In this document: piece by piece, positions 47,325-57,711 of the stretch
Layout: the number at the start of each line of letters is the position of its first letter
How positions within the stretch are numbered: position 1 is the first letter of the stretch
Assembly: GCF_003086295.3 (NCBI RefSeq)
Contig: NC_092051.1
Coordinates: 13,322,810 to 13,386,809 of the forward strand
Direction: 5' to 3'
Origin: Arachis hypogaea
Lineage: Eukaryota; Streptophyta; Magnoliopsida; Fabales; Fabaceae
Length of the DNA: 64,000 nt
The notes under the pieces: model-generated
The model's input: the letters and a program-made list of their open reading frames with translations, nothing else
What the model was told of the DNA's origin: nothing
Databases searched by the model: none
Program-made: the position numbers and the translations under genes

Positions 47325-48435
47325 CCAGCTAGTAACTAATTGTCTTTCCAAAATCGGACTCTTCTACCATTTTCTACATCCAAAGATAAACCCCATATCA
47401 TCTTCTCCCTCACCTCCTGTTCATTTATCTGCAATTGGCAAATATCCTTCTATGGACCCTCTCTAGTAGGTACAGACTGATGAGAAAGCAATACATTAGA
47501 ATTTAAATTATTACAAGAACACACAATCTTCTCCCATAATAGACAATCTTTATTAGAGAACCGCCACCACCATTTGAATAAAAGAGCTGTATTCTGAAAT
47601 ACTACATCCCCCACTCTCAAATTTTTTAGCCTTTTTGGAGCTTGTACTATTTTTCATTTCACTAATGGTATCTCATGCTTGCCATCTGCGTTACTCCATA
47701 GAAATTTCCTCTACAGTGAGATTAACTTTTCTACCGCTGCTTTTGGCATTTTGTATAAGTTAAGGTAGTACACTGGCAAACTATTAAGTACTAATTTAAT
47801 TAGAACAAGCTTACCAGCTTTATTTATAAGTTTTCACTTTTCACAAACTGAATTTCTCTTCCACAAACTGAGTTTTTTTTTTCACCTTGTCTATAATCGG
47901 TTTTCATGTCTTGATAGGTCTCAGATTTGCTCCAAGTGAAACACCAAGATATTTAAATGGCAAGGATGCTTTCTTACACGGTTACACCCCAATAATTTGT
48001 ACATCCTCCGCATCCACTTCCTCTCACAGTTAACTGGAATCAAGCTGAATTTATCAAAATTAACCCTCAACCCAAACATCACCTCAAAACACCGCAAAAA
48101 CCTCTTGTAATTCCTAATTGTAACCTCATCCTGTGAACAGAATAAGATGGTGTCATTCGCAAACTGTAGGTGAGACAATTAAATATTGTTCCTTCCAACC
48201 AACAACGGAAAAATCCTACTATTCCTCACAATTTCACCTACTATCTTATGGAGCACATCAACAACAAGAACAAAGAAAAAGGAAAAAGAAGATCGCTTTG
48301 TCTTAAACTTCGTTCCATCTTAAAGGATTTAGATGTCGACCGACATAAACATACTCCTTAACCCATCTTCGCCATCTAATATCAAAACCGATCTTTTGAA
48401 GGATGATATCCACAAAACTCCACTCTAACAATCAT

Positions 48436-48695
48436 AACCACCATAAAATGTACATAGATATTGGAGTTAGCAGTTAATTCCAAATTTATATATCAAAAAG
48501 GAAAAAAGTACATATATAGAACTTAATCATCTCTAATAGAATCAATGTCATAGTTTTTAGTAGCTTAATTTGATGATTGATCAATATAGTATTAACAATC
48601 TTTAAACATTATATTTTTACTCTTTGGATCATGTACTTTGTGGTTGCATTTCTAACATTAGTACAATTTTTCACCATAAGAATATAATAAATAAA
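48436..48695. other. AT-rich spacer
   Basis: Short spacer between the truncated LINE and the MULE; no feature seen. Its last nine bases (48687-48695) are the left target duplication of the MULE. Confidence 0.5.
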
Positions 48696-49868
48696 GAGTA
48701 ATTATTCAAATTAGTGCTCAAAAATTTTAAAAGTAAATATTTTAATTTTTTTTTAAATTAATATACAAAAATATTTTTAAAATTTTATTTCGGTAGATAA
48801 ATCAGTTCCCAATTCATTTTCTATTAGAATAATTATCCAAATCAATCTCCAAGGATTTTAAAAACGAATATTTTAACCTAAAAATAAAATTAATACACAG
48901 ATCAATCCTCAACGCTTTTTTCTGTTAGACATGACAATCTCCCGTCTATTTTCCAAAATAACTTACTAAATTCTTCAAATATTTATTAGAAAAAGAATAC
49001 TAGTAGATATTATAATCATTAACTTTTAAGGTTAAGTTAACCTATCTGATTTCTAATATAGTATTTTTTCAAAAAAAAAAATATTATTGAACTATTCTCA
49101 TTACATACACAATTCCAAATCCAACAAAAAGAGATATACTAAATCTTATTAGACTAACTTAATATACACATCTATATGGCACATACATATTATTTTTCTT
49201 TGATTTATAATGTGCGCAAAAGCTATATTAACAAAAAATAAATGTGTCAAATTTGCAACTTAATTCCATATGCATAATGTCAAATTGTTAACAAGAATCT
49301 AATATTAAAAAGTATGTTTGTATTAAAAGAAAATATTTTAATTTGAATTTCAAAATATCAGTATTCACCTTGCTTGTTTTCAGTGAAAGAAGTGTATCAA
49401 TATGTTAATATCATCATCCACGTGCACAAAACTAAACTAATAATAATAAAAATTGACACATAGTAAAAGTAAAAACAGATATTTTATTTTATTAAGTTAG
49501 AGTAACTCTCTTGTAGGTTATTAAATTTTATCTACTATAAATAGAATTTTCATTTTAAATAAAGAATTAGGACCATTTTTAGTCTCATCTGCTTAACTCC
49601 AACATGTATAAATTTGCATACCAACTCAACATTCTCCGTTACTGAATTACGTCAAAAAATAGATAAGAGACTTCTGACAAAAAAATATTGAGAATTGATG
49701 TGTATTAATTTTTTTTTTTTGAGAAATTAAAATATCTACTTTTAAAATCTTTAAGGATTGATTTGTTTGTCAAAGTAAAACATTGAAAATGTTTTTGTGT
49801 ATTAATTTTTCTTGTAAACTAAAATGTCTGCTTTTAAAACTTTTAGAAATTGATTTGGATAATTACTC
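48696..49868. mobile_element. Mutator-like non-autonomous element (long TIRs)
   Basis: 1173 bp with a perfect 9-bp duplication ATAAATAAA at 48687-48695 and 49869-49877, the length typical of Mutator. The termini are long inverted repeats: left GAGTAATTATTCAAATTAGT, right (reverse complement) GAGTAATTATCCAAATCAAT, with similarity extending roughly 200 bp inward. Inside the left arm the terminal sequence is partly repeated in direct orientation from about 48828 (AATAATTATCCAAATCAATC). There is no transposase coding. The centre is AT-rich with a TATA-like CTATAAATAG at about 49534. Confidence 0.72.
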
Positions 49869-49877
49869 ATAAATAAA

Positions 49878-50333
49878 TGTGCAGAAGATAAACCTATACA
49901 CGCGCACACAAATCATTTCAACCTGTATTTATTTGGTAAATTTTTAAATATTGGTATAATTGAAAGAAGAATAGAAGAACGTCAACTATTACTATTAGCA
50001 GCATCATAATCCATGTTACAAACATTGTTAATAATTGATCGGATGATCAAAGAATGTGTAGCTCATATTTGCAATGTATTTCCTTTCCAAAATAACTAAT
50101 TAAAGGAGAATGTATAGGATGATAACTTTCATTCTTTGCATCTGAATAAAAGTTCCTCAAAATAAATAAATAATATTAATGTCCATATTAATATGAAAAT
50201 AAAATATAGTTCCTTAGAAATTTTAAAGCCATTTTATGATAATAATAATAATAATGGTTAATGTTTCTATCAATAAAAATAGTTATGAACAGTATGTCAT
50301 ACCACTACCAGTGACCCAACAAGAAAAACTATA
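49878..50333. other. 3' flank of the FCA-like gene
   Basis: AT-rich. Contains the presumable 3' UTR of the FCA-like gene (minus strand) at its right side. No other gene is seen. Confidence 0.5.
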
Positions 50334-53300
50334 TCACCCCTGTCCAACAACAGAACTTGCTTTTGAGTGCCCTTGATCATTATCTGTTTCCTGCAAAAGA
50401 TTACAGTGTTAGGCAAGTAACAAACCATGAAACTGTTGACTAAATAGAGGTTACTTTCAGACAAACAAATGTTGTCATACAACCCTGTTTATCAGTTGGG
50501 GAGAGTTTTTTCTCCCTTGCCTGATCCTGTTAACGGGAAAGATACATCAAAGAAAGCACCTTTTGGCTTTGAGCAACTTGTGCAGAGGAGGATAATGATA
50601 ATTGTGACAAAAGACAGCTATCATCCTCAAGCTCTTGCAGCTTCTGTGATTCTTTATGATCCTCGTTCTCTTGCTGCTTCTGTGAATATTTATGATCCTC
50701 ATGCTCTTGCTGATGCTGTGATTCTTTATGATCCTCGTTCTCTTGTGGCTTCTGTGAATCATTATGATCCCCGTGCCCTTGTTGCCTCTGTGAACCATTA
50801 TGATCCTCATGCTCCTGCAGCCTCTGCAAATCTTTATGATCCTCGTGCTCCTGCGGCCTCTGCAAATCTTTATGATCTTCGTGCTCTTGCTGCTTCCGTG
50901 AATCATTATAATCCCCGTGCTCTTGCTGCCTCCATGAATCATTATGATTCCCGTGCTCTTGCAGCTTCTGTAAATCTTTATGATCCTCGTGCTCTTGCAG
51001 TTTCTGAAAATCTTTATGGTTCACGTGTTCCTGCAGGTTCCGTGAATCTTCATGATCCTCGAGCTCCTGCAGCTTCTGCGAATCTTTATGATCATCGTGC
51101 TCCTGCAGCTCCTGCGATTCTTTATGATCCTCATGCTTTTGCTGCTTCAGAGACCCTCTCTCATAGAGAGCATACTCCTCAGGTTTTTCCCACTGCACCA
51201 TGAAGAGTAACCATCACACAAAATAACAAAAAATCAAAACATGTCTGATCGAGATCCAAAGCTTGAAACATTACTTTGCTTTCACAAGTGACGCAATTGT
51301 AGTAGTAAGTATGACCATCAGGGCAGTAGTGCTCACTCCAGTCACACTCGGGAAAATCTTCATCTACAGGACTAGTAGGCATATCAGGTGAAGTACTGCC
51401 AGCAACTGTATTAGAATTGCTTACACTCTGCGTAGGTGTCTGCAAAAGACATTAAAGCAAGAAAATTATTGCGGGCTGAGAAACAAATAAACTTAACTAG
51501 TAACTAGTCAAATGATAATTCATTTAGTGGTTAGCAATGTAGTTAATAGTCGGAGATACAGCTGTGGGGGGGGGGAGAACTACATTATGTGATTATCTGA
51601 TACTGTTCCACAATTATAGTACAACATTTTTAAGAAAGAAAAATCTTTCTTCAGAAAAGAACACTCAAAGTTGTTGCATTTACAAAGGCCACAAAAAGAA
51701 TTGTATGACTAACTTTAAACAGTAACTGCAAAAAATTGTAAATATGATTTAATTGACAACAAAAACATAACAAGAAGTACCTAACTATCAACTCAGCAGC
51801 ATTAGTCAACCTCTTCAATAACATTAATTTACTTACATTACGACCAAAATGTCCCTGAAAGAGTGACTTCCAAAGAATGATTGATAACTGTATTACCCAA
51901 TAGTCACTAACCTGTGAACTTGGCTGCTGCTCTATATTTTGCACTGACATATCTGTTGGATGCAACTGTCTCTGCACCTCAGGATAAAATGGTTGAGAAG
52001 ACATCTTCGGAGCTTGATTGCACTGCAAAGGCATCGAAGTCAATTGTGAATGTGGCTGTGGGATAGGAAATGGCTGGGGCACCATGTTAGCCCCAGGTTC
52101 CCAATTCTGCATATGAGAAGAAACTTGTGGGTGTGCAATTGTAGAACGATGTGGAGCCATAGGCATAATACTTCCTCTAGTATTTGGATCACCGAAATTT
52201 GGCACTGGCCTGTGACAAGATATTAATCAGAAACTCCTTTAGCATGTCAAATGCATGTAGTAATTACTAAAACCAAAAAAAAAAACAAAGGTCAGAAAGA
52301 GGAGGATAAAGAAACAAACAAACCAAACTGCTGATTCCTGAGGAAGGGGACCAAAATTTCCATTTCCATTTAAAAAGTTGCCTCTGGGAAGAAAAACAAA
52401 TAAACAGCATGAACAAAATTCCCGAGTTAGATCCATCAACAATATTCTACTGGCTGGAAAGGTATTATCATATTGGAGTTTTCCTTCCGCAAGAAGTATT
52501 TATTTTTATTAAATATATCTTGTAAGTATAAAGGGTTTCATATACTAGATGAATAATGCATAACAAGAAAATTGTAGAGTTATGCATGAAGAATACGCTG
52601 TGTCATATTTTGTTCATTAATAATAAAACAAAACAAATAAACATGTCGTGTAGTTTTGCATTAATATATTAATAACAAAGACTGTCATGAACATAGAGTT
52701 GTGTGAAATATAAAGAGGCAAACAGTAAAACCTTGGATCTCCAGTCTTTGGTTTCTTTGGCTCCGCAAAACGAACAATTAATGGATGATCACAACCCTGA
52801 ATGATTAAACATGACAGTTTAGTATCCATTCAAAAGAAGTCATAACAATATGTATCAGGCACAATATTTGCCTTACTCTCATTGTGAATGTGTTGTTCAG
52901 CCCTTTGATTGCCGCCAACGCCATTTCTCTATTAGAAAATTTGACAAAAGCATATCCTTGGAAAACAAGAAATGCATCCATGTGACAAGCATGCTAGGTG
53001 AAAAGGAAAACCACGTATAATAGCATCATCAACAAAAATAAGCACAACTTGATGACGTAGACCCAAAGTGTTAATAATTTGAATTTCCTCATACACTGAG
53101 CTAAGTGAGGAGTGGGGAGGGAGAGCTCTCTCTCTTCATTCTTAATAAGTTATTATTTTTGTTAATCAGGTGTATGATCTCCTTGAAATACAATGTCCAG
53201 TAAAGAAACAAAAATATCAGGTTTGTGTATTCTTCAAAGCCACAGAAATGATAAGAACATTATATTACAGGAATAGGGACCAACCACGATTGTGCAGGAA

Positions 53301-55821
53301 GACATCTTCTATATTTCCATAAGCAGAAAATATCTGCAGAAAATGTGGATACAAAACTTAGAAACTTAGTATGAAACCTAGGATATCACACACAGCCATG
53401 CAGACTACACAGAATATTCCATAATATCTTAAGCAAACAATAAACAATAATCTCGTATCAAAGCAAAATTGATGACTACCATAATAAAGAAGAAAATATC
53501 ATATCTACCCACTTAGGTGATTGTTTCACGTAATGTTTGGAAATTGAATAACTAATTTTGATATACGAAATAAAAATGTTACTATCTACAAAGTTCCTTC
53601 GGAAGATATATTTTTGACTTGGCAAAATTTAGAAAGAAACACATCTTAAACTGAATCAGGCAGCAAAAAACTAGCAGATAGTAGACGATGGTAACCAGCT
53701 TTTCGGGCTATCTGTTAACCATAACAACACATGTATCAATATGATTATGAATATTTCTGTCTCTAATATCTGTTTCCAGTTTAATTGGAGACACCTGCAA
53801 TGGTGTGGGTCTAGACACATTTCTACAGTTTGCACATCATCAAGCGAAATAAAAGGAATATTGGACTACATTCAATAATAAGAAAGATACCATAGCAACT
53901 TGTAATTAGGTTAAGGAAAAATATTTGGTTGGATCTGAATGGTGAAACATACTTCTTCTATTTCGTTTCTCGAAGCTTCTTTCTTGATGCAACCAACAAA
54001 TACTTTATCAGCAACCTCTGAAGAAACATAAGAACAAAAAATGAAATAAAATATGAAGTGATAAGCTAAAAGCAACAGCATAAAGAATGAAAACTTATGT
54101 TAGAAAATAGTAAGCGATGGGTTATCTTGGGAAAAAGGATGAGAATTTACCTTCTGAAGGATCTTTCTTTTCCACGTTCCGTACAAATGTTCGGACCCCT
54201 AGAAAAGGAATAAATATGAATCAAATGACTAATACACAAACAAGTATGAAGCTTTTAATTACTCATCACTCACTGAAGACAGTATACTACGCTAAATGAC
54301 AAGTTTTTATCAATAAAACTCAATGTTTGAATATAATAGGATGATTCTTTGTAGTGTTAAATTTAAACCTGTTGCCTGGTAAGGTCTAGAGAGAGTAAAA
54401 TGGTAAATGTATGCAGTCTAACCCTTGTGAGTGGAGACTATTTTTCCATGATTTGAAATTTAGAACCCATGATCTCTAAGTCACAAGGCAGCAACTACCA
54501 TTGCATCAAGGCTGACTCTCAATTTTCAAGGGAAGCCAAAGAAAAAAGGGGTCTAAAAACAAAACATATAAAGATTCAGTGTGGACACATACAGTGCCAA
54601 GGCTAAACCGCAGCTTCAAAACGCTTGTGTGCACACAAACAAACATAGAATTACTCTCACCTCCCTTGAGTTTTACCTTCGTTATATACGATACTGTTCT
54701 CTATTTTGAGAACACACAGGAACTTCCCTCAACAGACCATATGTCAAGGGAAGTTTGTAACAAATAAAGAAAATTCAAGCAAGGTTTGTGTAATTACCAT
54801 AAAATAAAAAGGGAGAGAACAAGATGAAGCTATATATGCCTATGAGTTCACATTTCAGTGTGAAACCTGTTCTTTTCACTATTTTTTCCTTGAGAAACTA
54901 AACTACAGCATGCATTCAAAACCTTCTTTAAACTGAACCAAACTAGATAGAGAAAATATAATCTATTAATCAGCTAGGAAGTGGAACCTGGTTAAGGCAC
55001 ACTAATACAGTATTTATCTCATAAGTTTTGAAGGAAGTAAAATTTGAAAGAGTTACCAAGCCGTTCACGTTCCCGATCAGCATATCTGACAACAACAGGA
55101 GATGATTCCTAGAACATGTAAATGAGCCCAACAATAAATATATGTTTAACTTTGAAATAATAAGCTGTATAGCAGAAAGAAAAGGTTCGAGTCCATCATA
55201 GGTAATGTTGTCCTTACCCCAGGAAATGTATACTTATTGTTTAAAGCCTTAATGGCTCTCTCAGCTTCATCTAATGTTGCATATTTCACAAAACAACTTC
55301 CTACAAGGTTGATCAAAATTTGAACTAGTGTGATTTCTTTCAGATATGGTATGTGATTACTGGTAGTGTCAAATTAAAGTCATTAATCCTTGCAACCATT
55401 GGGAAACCAAATTACACAAACTGATGATGAAACATAGCTTATACCTTGTCGTCCACCAGTTCTCTTATCTTTTAAAAGAACAACCTCAACAATAGTCCCA
55501 TACCCTTCAAACACCAGGCGGATCTGATTAAAAATTAAAAGTAGAAAATGAAAAGAGATGGAAGGGTAAGAAACGGTTACAAGTTGATAAGCCAGTGTGC
55601 CAGCAGGCAAAAGACACAACAAATCTTATCATTTGAAACTTGAAAATCCTAATATCTCAAAGTGATGCTTATGGCGAAAGGACTTACATCAGCCTCGGTA
55701 GCTGTTCTTGGAACCGGTGCAACATAAACTTTTACATGACACGCACCATCTGCTTGATCTGCAAAGAAGAATTGCCGGCGAAAAGAATACTTAGCAAAAC
55801 AATCGTATTATGCATTTATTT

Positions 55822-55864
<43 letters not shown>

Positions 55865-56356
55865 AAAGGAATCCTCTCAAGAAATAACAGGAACAACAGT
55901 GCAGCCTCATTGGTCTCAAGTAGAATGCATGTTAATAGTCATGGTCATTGGTATGAAAGCAACAAAATTCAAATAAAAATGTTAACAGTGTGCAACTGGA
56001 AATCAGGTATCAGAATAGAGTGACCATCTAATCTAAGGGCAACATGAAATGAGCATAAAAATAGAATCCAATCCATTTACATATATCAAAAAAGAAAAGA
56101 AAAGAGAAAAAAGTAAACAGAGGAAACGAAATTGGATTGTACCTGGAGAAGTAGAAGTCCAAGCTCGCTTGCGGGGTGGACGTGAATGGTTAGGAGGAGC
56201 ATATCCAGAAGCAGGAGAATCGATTGGGTTAGGGTTGGGGAAGGCATTGACCCCGTTGTGGCAGTTGTAGTTGCCGTTAGGGTGGTTGAAGTGGTTGCTG
56301 TTGTCTTGGGTTTGAGGTTGAGTGTAACTGTGAGGGTCTCCGCTGAAATTCACCAT
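50334..56356 (-). CDS. FCA-like protein (RRM-RRM-WW), flowering-time family
   Basis: A nuclear RNA-binding protein of the FCA family, whose Arabidopsis founder controls flowering through RNA 3' processing. The 15 exons (high to low) are 56356-56143, 55758-55688, 55523-55445, 55300-55218, 55108-55057, 54198-54151, 54017-53953, 53333-53285, 52956-52877, 52796-52732, 52383-52324, 52209-51912, 51439-51275, 51192-50560 and 50390-50334. All phases agree; 2019 nt, 672 aa. RRM1 is at about residues 81-160 (VKVYVAPVP, SCFVKYA). RRM2 is at about 187-255 (KVFVGCI, GYAFVKF), with a short loop between beta 2 and 3. The WW domain is at about 420-449 (CDWSEHYCPDGHTYYYNC, then WEKPEEYALYE). Residues 460-627 are about 14 tandem 12-residue repeats. 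The short N-terminus and RRM2/WW wording suit the FCA-like paralogue (AT2G47310 type, from memory) rather than FCA itself. Exon 8's donor, GTTGGT, is weak. Confidence 0.88.
50641..51144 (-). repeat. 36-bp coding minisatellite in FCA-like exon 14
   Basis: Fourteen head-to-tail units of 36 bp, each encoding 12 residues of the form LQEHEDHKDSQK with variation, followed by a half unit. The array is uninterrupted in frame and lies between the WW domain and a short C-terminal tail (SSSAQVAQSQK, then ETDNDQGHSK). On the opposite strand the same repeat gives a long spurious frame. Confidence 0.93.
51566..51575. repeat. poly-G run (10)
   Basis: Ten G on + inside the FCA-like intron between exons 12 and 13 (C-run on the sense strand). 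Confidence 0.9.
55826..55860. repeat. poly-A run (35)
   Basis: Thirty-five A on +, a T-run on the sense strand of the FCA-like gene, in the first intron between exons 1 and 2 about 70 bp upstream of the exon 2 acceptor. It may act as an extended polypyrimidine tract. No element body is attached to it. Confidence 0.9.
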
Positions 56357-57513
56357 TTGAGCGATACCCCAGCTGAGCTACGCTGGTGGATAGAGAGAGA
56401 AGGAGGTTCAATTTGGGAAGAAGCTGTGCCCTTTTCCGGTGGTCTTCTCAGCTCCGGACTCTGCTCAGCTCGGAAAAGTGAGGTTCTCAACTGATTTGCC
56501 GTGCCGCTGAGGGTTTACCAATTGAAAAATAATTAGAGACCGTATTCATATTTTTAAATAAAAAAAATACATTACAAAATATTAATCATTATATATTTTA
56601 ATAACTTCAGTAGCACATAATATTATTGAAGTAAATGCTATGGTACTTATCGTTTTGTATCTAAGTTACTAAAAAAATAAATAAATAATATTTAATAAAT
56701 TTTATATAATTTATTTGTATCATAATAAAAACACCATAAAACTCACCTATTACTAAACCCTAAATACTTTCTAAAATTATTTTTCCTCATTTAATTATCC
56801 ACTCCAACATTACACGCTATTCTAAATAGTTTATTGTTAAAAAACACTCTTTTTCTTTTACAAGTTTTAAAAAATAATTATGCTATATATTAAAATTAAT
56901 CAACAAAATCAATTATCAATATAAAATATATATTAAAATATAAATATATATTAAAAATAAATTAGAACACATATATATTTATACAAAAATATATTAATAA
57001 TTAATTTTAGCTTAAAAATAATCTCACGTTCAATGAATCAATGGATAGAATGTACTATTTGAATATTTTGAATTTTTGGGTGATTAAATATTTTCGAAAG
57101 AAAAAGTATAGAGAAATAACATTTTTTTAATAATGTAAACAATAATTAAAAAAAAAGTTAATTTTAATTTTAAAATTTAAATTTTGAATTAATTAAAATC
57201 TTATTTTTAAATTATTAGTAGGCCTAAAATGTGACATATTGTTCACATTGTTTGCATTTTTCATTATTTATTTAATGAAATTATAAATAAATACGTGTAA
57301 AACTAGTCAAAATAATATACACATATATATTTTTAACAAAATAATAATAGATTTAAATCTTAAAAATAACAAAATTAAAAAAGAAAATAGTTTAGAAGTA
57401 AAACGTTATACACTAAATTTCTTTCAATTTCTTTTATCCCTTTTATATAGAATAGCTAGATAGTTACAAGAACTTTTACCAAAAATTTCTATGAAAGTTA
57501 AACTAAATAAAGT

Positions 57514-57569
<56 letters not shown>

Positions 57570-57644
57570 AATGTTCAACCAACATATGAAGTGTGTAGAT
57601 AGATCCTTTTATGAAAGGCTACATTTAACACTTGATGCTTATTC
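56357..57644. other. intergenic region upstream of the FCA-like gene
   Basis: The first about 170 bp (56357-56520) is GC-richer and should hold the 5' UTR and promoter of the minus-strand FCA-like gene. Beyond that the sequence is AT-rich without recognisable genes and contains the AT microsatellite at 57519-57566. Confidence 0.45.
57519..57566. repeat. (AT)n microsatellite
   Basis: Uninterrupted AT dinucleotide repeat of 24 units. Confidence 0.95.
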
Positions 57645-57711
57645 TTTTTTTTTTTTTTTTGGTGAGGGGAGGGTCAGAGACCTCGAAAATTAGAATACAG
57701 AATTTAGCTAC

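Larger units (their letters stand above)
45287..48435 (-). mobile_element. L1-type LINE, family A copy 3 (truncated, split by hAT)
   Basis: On the minus strand this copy has a poly-A tail (T-run at 45287-45297 on +) after the family 3' end (TGTTGAGCTCCTTTACTT). It then holds the zf-RVT region, the linker (VSNQNGF-like, around 46100-46170), and the reverse transcriptase C-terminal half. It fades out near 48435, so it is 5'-truncated inside the reverse transcriptase. A hAT element (46186-47324) interrupts it. The open part 47921-48178 reads MSHLQFANDTILFCSQDE: the catalytic FADD has become FAND. Other frames are broken. Confidence 0.82.

Noticed and set aside
50641..51144. Regular repeats as a CRISPR array
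   Set aside because: The units are contiguous 36-bp coding repeats without spacers in a plant gene.
50469..51203. Long + strand frame (244 codons) with repeated ALAASVNLYDPR-like units
   Set aside because: It is the antisense of the FCA-like exon 14 minisatellite. The sense strand has the WW domain, matching splice sites and consistent phase.
50334..56356. Assignment to FCA itself
   Set aside because: The N-terminus before RRM1 is only about 80 residues, the RRM2 loop is short and the WW wording differs; an FCA-like paralogue fits better, though true FCA is not excluded.
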